DNA from: Tricholoma matsutake
Lineage: Eukaryota; Basidiomycota; Agaricomycetes; Agaricales; Tricholomataceae
Assembly: GCA_026075535.2 (NCBI GenBank)
Contig: AP026546.1
Location: forward strand, 10,292,001-10,356,000
Direction of reading: 5' to 3'
Length of the DNA: 64,000 nt
The notes beneath the pieces are model-generated. The model was not told the DNA's origin and searched no databases. It saw only the letters and a program-made list of their open reading frames with translations. Of the stretch, positions 42,721-56,268 are shown one piece after another (within the stretch, counting starts at the first letter, position 1; the number at the start of each line of letters is the position of its first letter). Made by a program: the position numbers and the translations under genes.

Positions 42721-45700
42721 GGTGACTCATGAGAATACAAGTTATGATAGAAAAGAAAAAGGAGATTATTAGTAGTGAAAAGAACAAGAAAAGGAGGAAG
42801 AATTACCTATTAAAAGAATCCTTACTATGGCAAGTGTCACAGTGTAATAACAATGATCATCGAGGTTTGTTTATAAGTTGCAAAGAAATGAATTTGAAAT
42901 GTTTACATTAAATGATAGCAGTCAGACAATTTATTGACATGAATATTCTTTGTTTCAAATTAGTGCAATATATTTGTGGGGTTCTGCTATGGGTTCGTCA
43001 CGAGCAGGTGTATCGTATGGAGCATCAGCCGTGATCGTGTCACATTGTAACGATGATTGTAACATTGTTTGTAAAATCACGTGATCAGTTTAAAAAAATA
43101 CGCGCACGCTGGTCTGAAATGCATCTTTCTTATTTTTCATTCTCCAAGCCGCACGTGCAGTCCGAGTCGTGTCACTTCGTTAATGTCTAGGACCTTTTGC
43201 CCTGGATGTTCTACTTGAAGCATGAAGCTGAATTTTGTCTTTACCTCATGCAGACCCCTATGCAGGAGCGGTTCTATAATAGCTATTGCTGGTGATGATG
43301 TCCTTGTTTGCTCGTGGTACATTTTCGAGCATTTGAGGGTTGTTTTGCTTTTGCGTCTTGGACTGCGAGAAGGAATGTATGATCTTGGGAGAAAGGATCT
43401 CTGCGCACGTTCCCGTTATATTCCGATTTCCCATCCGGCCGCCGCCGCTATTTGTCCCTCGTGAAGCTTTTTGCAACAACAGATGGATATTCTGCTATAC
43501 GCTCCAGCAAATATTCACTATGCATTCCCCGGGCACCCCGAGCGCAGTAATCACTAGAGCCCGCAGGTGTTTTCCGCTGTGGCAGGTGCTATGTCTCGTG
43601 AAGGAAGCCACACGGCAGGAGACTGAAATATCTGGGATACTATCTCGTTCCTCCGTCAATCGATTGAAGATTTCTACTTGCCATTATCCCCAATTCGTCG
43701 ATCTTTCCCGTCGGCTGAGACGGAAATGCATTTCTTCACTGGTGAATTGGGTTTGCTGTTGTCCATTTTACCTCGCACCCTAGCTGGCCCAAATGCTTTA
43801 CTGGATCTCCGCAAGAAGGGAGTTGAGTTGCAGGAGTTCATGTAAAGATCTGTAGAACCATTTCCTGGTTTTTTTTTTGCGCTGCTCATGCTCGTCATAT
43901 GGTTGTACATGTGCACAAGGAGGTTCCGTATTTTCTCTCTGTGCCTGTCTTGGCTGAACTGCGGAGATCTCATCGTGTCTGAATGTCTCCCAGCGTTGCA
44001 GATTGCCATGAAACGGCCCATTTACCTCAGTTGGTTCTCGTTCGAGTGCGGCTTCAGTCATAGTCACGCAATTGATGCTGGTGTTGCTTCCTGGTAGGGC
44101 CTAACTGTTGATCGCGAGGATTCAGTTGAGGCATTCGTGGAACGCACGTTAATCGTTAATCTTGTGGGAGGATCCTTGCTCTCATCATCGATTGACCCTT
44201 GTGCTGCGACTTGTTTATCTTGGCATTCCCGTTCGCTGACATGTAGTTCAGTCGCAGTCACTTCCCACTGCACGATGCGCAGGGCATTGTCGGACGCTTG
44301 TGTTACAGCGTCCCCAATTAGGCATCGTCCGACATCAGCGGCATCAGAGGAGCTGCGTTTTGATTCCAAATCCCACAACTCGACAGTCCCATTCACTGGT
44401 CGTCTGACGTTACCCGTCCAATTAGCGATGGTGCATTACCAGTGAACAGATCCTTCACGTCATGATCCTGTACCGCAGCATACCCTAAACTTCGGTTCGT
44501 GCATGGATGCTGTCGTTGCTAAGTAACACCCAGACGGAATATCGGTCAGCCTGAAACCTAGGCTCAAAGTCCCTCCACCTCTTTGTTCCGTCGTTTCTGC
44601 TCCAACGGTCAATGGCCTGCCATCAACAGTTTACATTCTCTCTTCCTAGGATTATGTGCCGGGTTCTCGAACATGACAGTTATCTGCATTCCAGAGTCGC
44701 AAGTTCCGCGTCTCGCTCAGTAGGTTTCGTCAGCTAGCGTTCGTCACCAGCAATCTTCAGATTGTATTCGGGTAGAGTTTCGATAAGAATATTTCTTTCC
44801 GGGTTGCATGGGAACAGCCGTTTCCTGAGGATCATTACGGTAAGAGTGCAGCGAGTGAATCGAAATAACTGATGGACAAACGTTAAATCGAACAATTCAC
44901 ATCATCAAGACAAACTGAAGACTCCAGCTGCTAGGTATTTGTTCATGGCGTACCAACCCTGCCTACCCATTCCGAGAGTTAAAATATATTTTCGACGTTG
45001 ATGCGAGATCGCGCGGACTTCGCGCGCTTCCCTATTTTCCTTCCTTTGGATTGAGCTCCGGTTGGACTGGTGGCTCAGAGTGATACCTCAAGGGTGTATA
45101 GGGTACGACGTCTCCCATCATGACGGCAGGATCCTCTGACTTCCTGCGTAATTCGATCGGTTAGCCGCTCTGCAGCAAGGTTATCCTCGACTTTACGCTC
45201 AAGTCTGTTAGCCGGTAGACATGTGCCAGTCTTCGTAATGTCACTTGTTCTTCTCTTGCTTTTCTTGTCCTTCAAATCTCGGTGAAGTTCCGTGCTAAAT
45301 GTCATCCATCTACTGGGATGGATACATAACAACTCCTCGCTCATACAAACGATATCTATGTGGAAGCATAGTAGCTCATGTGGGATCCTTTTGATCGCTG
45401 GTCCGTCGGTCCACAGCATGCATCAGCGCCACACAGTCCGGTACTCAATAATTAAAGGTACCATCGACGCTTCAGATCTCTTATCGAGAGTAGATATAGC
45501 AGCCGACTCCAATTATGTATTGAGCGTAGTTGAACAGCATGCATCCGGCTGTTGTGGGAATTATTAATTAGCCTGAGTGCTGAGCCTGGGTGAGGAGGGT
45601 ATTGATGTGTATTAGTATTGTGCTGTGATTCACGGTCAAAAACTCAATTGATATTCGGGCATCACTATTGCTCACTACTCGCTTCTCCAAGCTTCCGAGG

Positions 45701-46923
45701 GACTGATTGTTTTTGCGAGGTTAGGACTCTCAGGCTGTCGACACCTGCAATTTGTTGTGGATTGCACGAGATCCTTGCTTATCATTGCGCCACGCGCGAG
45801 TTTATCCCATCCGATGTCCTAGAGCGTAAGTGTGCCGAAGCGGCGAATGTCAATGGAGAAATTCGTCAATTTGCCTTAACCGACGCCAATAATAGTGGAT
45901 TGTCGACCTCCGACCAATGTGCGACGCTTCGGGAGCGAGTACTAACATACATACTACGCTTACACCTTACGGCCGTTGCTAAAACATAGCCGTCGGCTTA
46001 CCTTTATGATACGTGTAGCATGCTACGACCTCCTGAGTTTAACAAGAAAGCCCAGATGAGACTACTTACAAACTTTGTCACTTCACGGGCCGCAAAGATA
46101 ATTAATGCAGGCGTTAGGCTTATCCCCAACTGGCAATAAGCTTTTCAGGTGTATCAGGGTGCGTCCAGGTGCGTCCGCATGAACATTGTGAACACTAACC
46201 TTGCTGCAGGGTTATTATCACATGTGAACCTCGATAAGGTCTATGTATGCACTAACCATATACACTCTAATTTCCCCACACCTAAACCGCCGCCTCCGCT
46301 ACTTCGTGAGTAGGAAAAAAAGCTGCCTCCGAAGTTCGGAAAGGGATGTCTAAGATATTGATGAGAAGACCTTTTGTGGCGCTGAATCTCGAACTCGACA
46401 GGAAGAACGTAATGGTACCGACATCAAGATGGTACCAAGATGGTACACATTGAAAGGGCTCGCACGACAGAAAAGGATGTTCATATCGATTTAGCGTCTG
46501 CGTGGTGCGAGTAGCTTCTTGAGAAATCCTGTATCCAGTTCTTCAAGTTTGTATCATAGCATGCGTATACAAAACTGAAATGGCGAAGTGGATAAAACCA
46601 GGCACGACGCCAAATTCCAATCTGTCAGATGCTCGGTACCGCATCGGCAAATCTCAACGGAATCGGCATAGATAGCCGAGGGTTGCAATCTTTAGCAGCC
46701 GTGATATAACTTCCCTGCAGTGGTCCTCCACACTCTTCCTTCGAGTGAGAAGACTTGGCACAAGCTGCTATGGCTATCGCAGCTCGCAGGGCCTGATCCG
46801 ATGGGTCACAGTGAATATGGGAAAGCATAAACTTAGACGTTATGGGCTTCTCGGTGATGGATACATGGATATGTCAGCAACGTACTGAAATTTCCCATCA
46901 ACCCTCAAAATGGGTATGGTAGC
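42721..46923. other. 4.2 kb of host-like DNA without a supportable gene
   Basis: Base composition is closer to that of the host genes than of the repeats. Several minus-strand frames are open (44396-44064, 44061-43798, 45419-45075), and two of them adjoin near 44065 in different frames, so a decayed or unrecognised minus-strand gene at about 44400-43500 is possible. No domain, start context or splice pattern convinced me. The frame at 45618-45989 (+) is also unassigned. The last few hundred bases should include the promoter of the transcription-factor gene. Confidence 0.35.
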
Positions 46924-46983
46924 ATGGCCAAACGACAATCCTTCGTGAACTCTTCGCCTCTTGCTCTCTTTACTTTATCTGCA

Positions 46984-49900
46984 ATGCCAGCGGAGCCCAG
47001 TAAACCCAGGCTCAAAAGACGGTCCAGTAGAAGGGATTCTGACGAATATCGCTTCGATGGCAGCCACGCAAGGGAACTGGAACAGAAACGGAGTCGAGGC
47101 AGGTGTTTCTACTTGTCGTGATCCCCGAAGTTTCCACCTCACACTATACACATTTTTCAGGCGAGGTATGTGATATAGTCTAAATGCAATGCCGATGATC
47201 GTACTGAAAGAAGTATAGATCAGCTGTGCCGAGTGTCGAAGGTATGTGCGGTGATCGCAATCTGTCCGGCTATGGCTAGCGCCCTGACCTTGAATCACAA
47301 AGGCTCAAGATAAAGTGCGACAAAAAAATTCCTTGTCAGTCTTGCCAAGTAGGTCCCCGTGTCTTGTTCCTTTCATGCAATTCCTTCAATTGCACTGACC
47401 TGCTCCAGCGGAGAGGTTGTGGTACACTATGTCCAAACGGTCAGTCAGAACGGGATCGTCATTTATTGATCATTCTCATCATCTCTCTTAGGCAGTTTGT
47501 CGACCGGTCAAGGAACTCGGTACACGTCATACATAGCAATCGCCGACACAACGACATTGACTTCGGTTGTAGTTTCGTGCTCGCCGCCACCGAACATCTC
47601 CATCATCAGATCTCTAGGCTCAGCTCACGGATCCGACAACTTGAAGATGCCCTTGAAACGTTGCAGGCCCAATACTCGAGCGAGCCCCACCCACTCCTGC
47701 ATGAAGACCTCATGGAAATGGATGAAGAGGGGTACTCACCGATGGTCGATGTTGAGGGAACGGTGGGCCACGTACCAGATGTGATAGATACATTAGGAAC
47801 GTTGTCAATATCGGATAACGGCATCTCTCGCTTCTTTGGACCGACAGGCGGTTCTGAAGTACGTATTCATCGTCACATTCATGGTCCTGGAAGCTAATAC
47901 GTTGTTTAGAGTTTACTGAGTGTAAGTCATGTTCTATACACTCATCCTCGAGATAGTCTCGATTCTTTCTAGTCACGCCAAAATGCCCCATGCAACTCGG
48001 ATTCTACCAAGAGCACACCCTCCCCCGACTCCCCAGTCATGCAAAACCGCTCCGCCTCTGCTAACTCCACTTCCTCCGGAACCGGGGCAGATGATCTCAG
48101 GTACTTTTCCCAATTCTTTCCCTTCACGCCTGTCGGCCGCACGTCCGATGTACAGACCCTCGTCGAGAGTCACTTACCGCCCTTGGACCGTGCACAAGAG
48201 CTCGGCATGATCTACTTGGCGCAGGCGTCATGGATCTTCCAGAGCATTACACGTCCACAACTCATGGATGACATGCTCCCCGCCATCTACCGACGACAAG
48301 TCCTCACTCATGACCGATCTAGCGACCACTTCGACTCGAGCAATGGCTCGAGTTATACTGGTCCGCATGATCTTGCGCTGGTGTTCATTGTATTTGCGGT
48401 GGCAGCTCTTGTTCAGAAGGAGCCATCAGATGTCCTTGGGGAGCATTTTTACCAGATTGCGAAAGTGGCAATGACATTGCAACCAGTGCTGGAGAAGCCA
48501 TCCATTGTGACGATCCAGGTGCTTCATTTGATGAGCGTCTACAATGCGATGAGTGGGAATGATTTGAAGAGTGAGACGAGTATGGAGGTGACGTGGTCGT
48601 TAGTGACGATGGCGGCGCATTTGTCACAGACGGTAATTGTTTATTGGAACGTTCGTGTGACTCTAACTGACATTGCGTTCGGTAAATTAGATTGGACTTC
48701 GTGAGTCGATTGTGTATTCAATTTGTATCCTTCATTGACAATAACAACAGATCGTGATAGTGCACGTTGGGGTTTATCTCCAAAAATGGTCCAACGTCGG
48801 CGTCTCATTTTCTGGGATCTCTTCGTCGCAGACGCATGGCAGGTCAGTTCCATTCTTTTGTCTAGTTTACGGTTCTTCGTTCTTACGCACCATCTACTCC
48901 TACAGAGCCTCAGCATCGGTCGCCCGCCCTCCTTTTCTCTGGCCTATATTGACTGTGCATTCCCTCAGCCTGAAGAAAGGAGTGGCGAAAAAGAAAGTTT
49001 CGCATTTCAATGTAAGTTCGACCTTTATTGTTAATCATAATGGATCATTGACGTCTATCGGTAGTTCGAATCTGGCAGTTCAGATTCGCAAGTGAGTGTG
49101 TGGCGGACGTGGCAGCACGAACATTGACGGCCGAAGCACCGAGCTATGCAACAATCATGGAGCTCGACAAGAAGGTGCGCGAGTTCCCTCTACCGGGGGG
49201 CAGTTTGAGCTTGCCGAACGACTTTTCGACGTCGTTTCAGAAATGCGTGTTGGAGCATATTCGAGAAAGTAGTAAGTGTTTCTTATTTGCTTGATGTGCC
49301 CTGGATTATGGCGGTTAATGAAATGAAATTCGCAGTTCTGCTATACATACATCGAAGTTTCTTCGCGCAGGCAATCATTGATCAACCCACGAACCCCTTG
49401 AAGAGCCCCTATGCATCATCGTTCCTAGCAGCGTACCGTGCGTCATCGACGATCCTCAAGTCCGTCAAGCAGCATTTCGACGTTTGGCCGAACTCATCTT
49501 CGAGATTTTGGGTGATGTGGACACTCGCCTTCAGCGCTGCAGTATGTTCTTGTTTTCTCGTTCTTCCACTGTTCCTGGTACTGATGAGGTATTAGGTCGT
49601 ATTTGGGACTGTTGTTACACGTGGGCCTAGGTCGCCCTTGGCGCAGTCCGCAATGTCTGAATTGGAACAGGCGTGCATTTTGTTCTCCAAGTCGTCTGTT
49701 TACAGTATTCGAGCCTCGAAAGCCCTCGTAAAAATTTTGTCGTCTTTCTATCGCCCTTAGGCTGACTTTATTTTGTTCTTTGTAGGCTGTCCTTACAAGA
49801 CTGCGCGAGAAGGCTCAGTCTGCGCTTGCAAGTGTTCAGAAGGAAAGGGCAGGCACGGGCACGGGCAATAAGGAGGGACACCTATGGAACATTAAGCAGG

Positions 49901-50676
49901 AAGATCCAGAGGACGAGTTGTCAATCTTTGCTGGCCATACGCGCTTTGTGTCGAGGAACACAACCTCCCAGAGTTACGACAAGGATCAAGCAATCTATGG
50001 TCCTCCATCCGTCCAACCCGTAAAAGCAGCCCCACCGTCCTCGCCCCGCAATGATGCAGAGCCTACACCTCAGCTGCCTGTTCCGCCTCCAGCAGCATCT
50101 GGCTCGTCTTTAGGGAACAGCTGGGGAGTTATACCCCCGCCCAAGCAGGAGCCTACAAACACGCGTTGTGCGGGAGACTTTATGTCTATGTCATCAGTCG
50201 ATAATGTACAGTACCCGTATGTTCCGTCGGAGCGGACTCATGAGATAGAAGCATCTCCCTCTTCATCGTCATCGCCGTCATATCGATGGTCCAACCAGCC
50301 GTCTTACAGCCAGCAAGACTTACCCTCGCCTATTTCTCAGCCAGGCACCAACCGTCATCTCCATTCTAGCGCTGGCTCGGGAGGTCTTTCTGGGTATGAT
50401 ACTCGCCCTCACATCCAGTATCCTTCGCAGCCTCAGCGTCCGCTTATGTCTGCGCCATCACCATCTCGACAACAGTATGCTCGATATTTACAACATCCAC
50501 AACAGTATCACCACCAAACCCACTACGGTACAACGCTGCCCTTCCAACCGCCTATGCAAGGCGCTGGAGGTGCTCTTGCGGACCTGGGGCTAACGTCTCG
50601 CGATTCAAGCCTTGATGCGAGGTGGACTTCGTTCATGGAAGACTCCGGCCTGTTGGACTCTTTTGAGGCCCAGTGA
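46984..50676 (+). CDS. Zn2Cys6 fungal transcription factor with fungal_trans middle domain
   Basis: Nuclear DNA-binding regulator. The zinc cluster is split over four exons (46984-47102, 47224-47241, 47303-47348, 47409-47439) and reads SCAECRRLKIKCDKKIPC then QSCQRRGCGTLCPNG: six Cys with spacing 2-6-5-2-7. Next exons 47492-47519 and 47573-47858 give TGQGTRFVLAATEHLHHQIS then RIRQLEDALETLQ (linker and coiled-coil dimerisation). The fungal_trans domain spans ~48100-49560: YFSQFFPFTPVGRTSDVQTL, LAQASWIFQSITRPQL, RWGLSPKMVQRRRLIFWDLFVADAW. The C-terminal ~300 residues are Ser/Pro/Gln-rich (activation-type). About 14 exons with GT-AG junctions that hold frame wherever I checked; no lesion found. 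An ATG at 46924 in the same frame would add 20 residues; I chose 46984 (MPAEPSKPRLKRRSSRR) from family habit. Target genes unknown. Confidence 0.9.
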
Positions 50677-50801
50677 TTGATCGTTTTTCCTCTTTAATGC
50701 CATTTGGTTCTTATTGGTTCTACGTTGGTTCAATCTACGATAGTATTATTGCTGTTTTCCTCAATCATGGGGCTCTACAAATGAAGTTTTTTTGAATGAT
50801 G

Positions 50802-50891
50802 AGCAAGTGGGTGTCGGGACAGGAATTTTTCATATGACGTCGGTTTTTTTTTCACGACCTCCTGCCATATAAGGTATGTTTTGATCACATG
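50802..50891 (-). repeat. Inverted-repeat partner, right copy
   Basis: Reverse complement of 42605-42720 apart from the G-rich insertion and scattered changes. Starts about 125 bp after the stop of the transcription-factor gene. Confidence 0.8.
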
Positions 50892-52599
50892 TACATCCAA
50901 TGCATTCTCGATGATATCAGTATAAAATTATGAGTCCGAGGTACAAGGACTCGTCTTTTTAACTCGACCAACCACCCAGCAAAAGTGATATGTTAAGTCT
51001 GATGGCTGCTCGGCAGGCTTTGGAGTTTCAAGTCTTTCTGAATGCAGGCTTATATTTTGAAGTCAGTCAAACTCAACCCCTTACATATTTTCACATTCAG
51101 TGGGTTTTACTGACATGCAGATTTTGAATGAAAAAGGAAACTGTCACATTGAGTCACACTTCCTCAACAATGCTCAGCAACACAATGTATGGCCGCAAAC
51201 AAGTTGTTTGTTGGGCCTAAGTGTCAAGTTCTTCTCTTCTTTTCTCTTCTCTTTTCTTTTCAACTAAGAAATGTTTTGTTTTGATATTTAGGTTCTATTA
51301 CCACGAGACAGTGCCAAGACAGCAGACCTACATCCACGCCACTGCTGCGAGTATCTGCTCGCAGGGTGGATAATGGATCAGGATGATGACGGGGACAACT
51401 TGGCCCAGTGATGAGGATGAATGGCAAGGCACAGATGATGACCACTACCACCAGCACCCACCTACCAGACCCCTGCCGCTGTGAGCAGCTGCTCACAGGT
51501 TGGATGTTGAAGATGGTGAGAGGGCACCACAATGACAGGGCCAGGGGGGAAACAACAATGAGAACAACACCAACAATGAGAGGACTGAGAATGACAGCGG
51601 GGACCAGGGGATGAGGAAGAGGATGGACGGGGACGACAAGGATGAAGGACAACAGAGGGACAATGACCACAATGAAGACAGCCTCTGCAAGCAGGGTGAT
51701 GAGCCGACAGGGATGAGCCAATGGCAGGGAGAACAGTGCAAATGGGGGAAGACCAACAACAGGGGAATGATAGCAGAGGACGACTGTGGCGATCACGAGG
51801 AGACAGCCATGAAGCGATGGCCATGAATGATGATGGCAATGGTGACCACAGCTACCACCATAGCAGGCGACAGCAACTATTGCGCCCACCCACCTCCCAT
51901 GGATCACTTCTAGTAAATGCATAGCTTATATCCAACATCCTCTTGTACTCCATACTAACCATTCTTTGTATTATATTTTTATTTCATTGAATTTATTTGT
52001 AGCAATCTTATAGATCTCATTTTATTAGACTGCCTCGAGACAGGGCCCATTGACTAAGTAATCTTGTAATTGTGCAGGTTCCATCATCAGCACCTGGCTA
52101 CAAGATGTCCCCAAACTTCCATTTGGCAATTGCCATTCTGGGTGGGCTGTATTGGCCTCTGTTTGTTTTGGCCTTCTTTTTGCCAACCATCACCACCATT
52201 TTGCAGCAGTTCCATGGTAGTTTTATTGTCTCAGGAAGCATAATCCTGGTCAAATGGGCTGTCCTTGTAGAGCTTGGCTGTTCAGGGCACTTTGAAAAAA
52301 CTTAATTTTTGAGTTAAGGAATAGGTTAAAATTCAACATCTGAAGTCAAGGTGATACTACAAAGATTTTACAAGAACACCGATTAATGCCGATCGACCAG
52401 GAGGTCCAAAAAGCATAGATGTCATCTCCGGTAACTAAACAAGTTTATTTGCCGCTTATGTCATCATCAATCTCAGTAGCCAAAAATAGTGCATACGATC
52501 AGGATAGGTGAGTTTTTCTAAAGACTAATCTAAGAAGACAGGAAGGCGTTTTCATGACTCATTTCATCTTTTGTCCAATTCCATCCTACTTAACTTTGT
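50892..52599. other. Low-complexity and unassigned stretch
   Basis: 51290-51900 is built of GATGA/ACAACA-rich sequence that is open on both strands (220 codons on minus from 51922), which is expected of such composition and not evidence of a gene. It contains two copies of a GAGCAG-CTGCTC palindrome (see findings). 52072-52305 is open on plus with a hydrophobic stretch (AILGGLYWPLFVLAFF) but no start, partner or family seen. Confidence 0.4.
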
Positions 52600-54006
52600 T
52601 TGAGCCTTGCCTTCCTGTTTGTCTTGGTATCCTATGTGTCTTTTCAGTGGCGCGATGGGAGTCGGTTGAATTTAGGTGGTGAAGGAACTTCTTTATACAG
52701 TCAAAATATTGGAGCTATTGCATCAACTCAGAGATCTCAGGAAGAGGCAATAGGAAAATTTTTGCCGCATCAAGTAACTACAGTGGTTATACTTCGGGAA
52801 AACATGAGACAAAAAAACCAGACTCCAGAAGATGCTAAATTTCACACTGCATTAGAAAATATGAGGTACAAGGCCTGTACACCTACAGACATTGCATTTT
52901 TACAAACACTTATATCATCTCCCATATCTGGACAACCATCTGTATGTGATGATAAATTTCGTGACATATCAATTATTACTGCACTAAATGTTCATAAGGA
53001 TGAGATTAACAAGCTTGGCTCCAAATGCTTTGCCGCTGAAACTGGACAAGTATTGACACACTTTTACTCTGAAGATTCTCAAAAAGTCTGCTCAGAGAAA
53101 TTCAAATTCAAAGGTTCTGTACTTAAACTTGATAAGATATCAGACAAGTTGCAGCAAATCCTTTGGAATCGGCCATATAATACAACTGATAGACATATAG
53201 CTGGAACATTATCCTTATGTAAAGGCTTACCTGTGATGATAAGATATAATGGTGCAACAGAACTTTGTATTACAAAAGGTCAAGAAGCTACAGTGTATGA
53301 CTGGAAAGTGTCTCCTGGTGTACATGGTCAACCAACATTGGAAACACTTTTTGTCAAATTGACCAATCCTCCATCTGATGTTAAATTTGATGGACTTCCT
53401 GAAAATGTTGTACCATTATACAAAACTACAAATCCAGTTTACTGTTCTTTGCCTGATGACTCAAAGGTACATGTGTCAAGGACCCAGATAGAGGTTCTTC
53501 CCAACTTTTCTATGACAGACTATGCTTCTCAAGGTAAAACTAGGCCTTATAATGTAGTAAACCTTAATGACAATCATTCTCATCAGTCTTACTACACAGC
53601 ATTGTCATGCAGTGCAACTGCAGCTGGTACACTAATAACACAGTCATTTCATCCTCAAAAAATTACAGGTGGTGCTTCTGGTGCCTTAAGATAAGAATTC
53701 AGAGAGCTAGAGTTGCTTGATGAAATTACTGACTTGAGATATAATGGAAAATTGCACAGAAGTGTGGTTGGTGAACAGAGAAATATGCTAACCATGGCTT
53801 TTAGACAATGGAAAGGAATGCATCATGTACCATCAACTGTACACAAAGCAATTAGGTGGAACTCCAGAGATCCTTTATTAGAACCTGAAATAGAAGATGT
53901 CAGATGGAAAATTGTAGAAAAACAGAAGAAGCATGCTGCAGCTACTCCTGCAAACGCTAATCCCACTTCTGCTTCTAGTAAATCCTTAAAAGAAAAATCA
54001 GTATGA
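52600..54006 (+). pseudogene. Helitron-type PIF1-like helicase, C-terminal half
   Basis: 5'-to-3' helicase domain of the Helitron group. From ~52660: LNLGGEGTSLYSQNIG (the region after the GDxxQLPPV motif, itself cut off), HQVTTVVILRENMRQKNQTPEDAKF, LENMRYKACTPTDIAFLQTL, ISIITALNVHKDEINKLG, LSLCKGLPVMIRYN, ELCITKGQEATVYDW, and SHQSYYTALSCSATAAGTLI (helicase motif VI region). A TAA at 53692-53694 stands where the family has Gln (LR-stop-EFRELELLDEITDLRYNGKL); the frame then runs on to 54004. Walker A/B parts are missing upstream, so this is a 5'-truncated copy. The open frame begins with TTG, not a real start. It continues directly into the peptidase-like domain at 54003. Confidence 0.82.
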
Positions 54007-56268
54007 TAACTGATAATTCCACAACTGAAAATCTAAAGAAAAAAGCAAAAACCAGTCACAACACAGCTCAAATGGCATCTGGTAGTACAACATTTCAGAT
54101 TTCACCTCCTTCTGGTTTAATATGGAGTAATAAAAGCTGTGCATATGATGCTGTATTTACTATACTATACTCACTTTGGAGAAATAATCCAACACACTGG
54201 AAACAGTTCTTTTATCACATGAACTGTGACTTGCTAGAAGAGATCTGTAATGGATTTAATAATCACTCTTATGATCAAACTTCATTAGAATCTGTTCAAG
54301 ACACATTCAGATTGGCTTTAGATGATTTGCAATTAGCTGGCTTATGCTGGGGCAGATATACATCTGTGGTCAGCCTCTTGGAGTACATGTTTAAAGCACC
54401 TACAGAGATGGTGTCTTACCAGCTTACCTGTAGTGAGGGACATCCCATTATCATAACCAATGCCACTCTATTTATTCATTTGTGTTGTCTGCTGGCACAA
54501 ATCCTTATGTATCAACAACAGACTGGATTCAGAATTACAAAGAGGATTCATGCCTAGTCTTTGAAGGTCCGATCGGTTTGCGGTTGCAGCCCCTTTTGGC
54601 TGCAACTGCAACCACAACCAGTTGTTGTGGGTTTGCAACTGGTTCCAACCAGTCACAACCATACATATGTACAGTAATTTGTAAATAATAATATGTATTA
54701 ATAAAACTAATAATAAAATAACAAGAACATTCCCCTGCTCACATTGGGAGCGAGAGAGGGGGGGGAGGTAGCTGTAGTCATGTAGAAAAGATCAAGAACC
54801 CCCCCTGCTCATGTTTGGAGCAAGAGAGGGGGGTGGGGGGCCACTATCATCATTATTGGGGTTGGCAGTGGGTGTTGGTGATGTGGCAGCAGTGCCACAT
54901 CATTGTTGTCATCATCATCATCATCATTGTTGGAGTTGGCAATGTTGCAGTGGTGCCACATCGTTGGTGTTGGGTTGGTGTGGCGGCCTGTCATACCCCT
55001 ATTGTTGTTCCTCTTGGTCAGCACCCCCATCTCCCCCTGCGAGCAGTGGCTCGCAGGCTGGGTGGTGGTGCTGGAAACATAATAGAGACCCCTCTGTCTT
55101 GCATTTGGAGCGAGGGAGGGGGGTGTTGCCATAGAAAAAGAACATACCCCTCCATCTCGCGTTTGGAGCGAGAGAGGGCATGTCACATCTAGGTGGGGTG
55201 GGTTAGCTGTGATGTGGCATGGAGGTGGGTGCAGCTGGGGGGGCTTACCTGGCAGGTATCCCCCTGCTGGGGTCTCCTGGTGTCCCTCCCCATCCTCCTG
55301 ACTGATCAGCGCTCCTCACATCCCATTTCGATGAGGAGGAGGAGGTAGAGTGGGTGGATGTGGTTTGTACATGTCGGCACACATTGTTACCAAAGAATTT
55401 CAACCTAAAAACATAGAAATAAAGTTAGTAAACATAAAGATATACAAAAGAAAACTTACTGTGGGCCCAAACGACGATAACGTCATTTGGGCCCATGTTG
55501 TTTGTGGCCATTGTTGTCATTGTTGTGAGAAGTGAATGACGGCACATACAAACAAATGCGTCGCATTGCTGTTTACTTGCACCACACATATTCAAACATA
55601 TACAAATGGCCCAAACATATATAAACCCTTGCCCATCCAACCTGTCATTCCTTGGGCATGCCCCAAATTTGTTACGGAGTAAGTAAATTATATAGAAAAT
55701 AAAATAAAAATTGTGCTATCTAAGATTGAGTAGTGAGGTAAGGCCACCCAGTTGTGACCAGTTGTGACCAGTTCCAATTGGTTGGACTTGCGAGCCTGAG
55801 CCTACCAACTGCAACTGCAACTGTTGACAATGAGGCCCAACTGCAACTGGAAAGACTGGTTGCTTGCAGTTGGGTCCAGTTGAGTTCTGGTTTTTTTTCA
55901 GTTGCAGCAACTGGACCCTCAAAGACTATTCACGCCTCTTATGTGATGAATGTAATCAGTGCCTTCAGCGCTCCTACTCATTTTCAAGAATTTCAGATCT
56001 AATTGTATTTGAGTTTGAAGGCAAGAATATATGTATAGATCCAGAGGTAACAATTACCTGTAGAAATAATCAATCTTCTACTCTGAAACTACAGGGTGTT
56101 ATATACGGAGAATTGCATTACACTTCACTCATCATGATTAATGAACAGATATGGTTTCATGATGGCATTTCTACTGGTACCAACATGGAATATGATGGAC
56201 AATTACTACCCACTACAGATCTACTATATTGCAAGGGAAAACATGCAAACATTGCAATTTATGCCTAA
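54003..56268 (+). pseudogene. USP-like cysteine-peptidase domain downstream of the Helitron helicase, split by a hAT-type element
   Basis: ATG-like open frame after a 4-bp overlap with the helicase end. PSGLIWSNKSCAYDAVFTILYSLW (~54115-54180) has the Cys-box look of C19-type peptidases. It continues to LTCSEGHPI. After the insertion 54555-55928 it resumes with a Cys pair (CDECNQC), then VIYGELHYTSLIMINEQIWFHDG (~56095-56165), a His-box-like segment. Cys and His boxes separated by ~300 residues plus a C-x2-C finger suggest a ubiquitin-specific-protease fold, but this is by eye. The same protein occurs at 59307-58330 on the other strand. Function in the transposon is unknown. Confidence 0.6.
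54555..55928. mobile_element. 1,374-bp hAT-type non-autonomous element
   Basis: Ends TAGTCTTTGAAGGTCC and inverse GGACCCTCAAAGACTA. 8-bp target duplication TTCATGCC (54547-54554) / TTCACGCC (55929-55936), one CpG transition. Subterminal arrays of GCAACTG/CAGTTGC. The core holds four degenerate copies of a CTCGCGTTTGGAGCGAGAGAGG-like block (about 54733, 54805, 55090, 55150) and a CAT run at 54905-54926. The long open frames inside are composition artefacts. Confidence 0.9.

Noticed and set aside
44064..45419. Minus-strand protein-coding gene
   Set aside because: Open frames adjoin in different frames without recognisable splice sites or family resemblance.
51260..51922. 220-codon open frame on the minus strand
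   Set aside because: Leu/Val/His/Ser-rich translation of GATGA/ACAACA-type low-complexity DNA that is open on both strands; no domain or start context.
54809..55192. Overlapping open frames of ~125 codons on both strands
   Set aside because: They lie in the repeat-rich core of the hAT-type element and come from CAT/GTT and G-run repeats.
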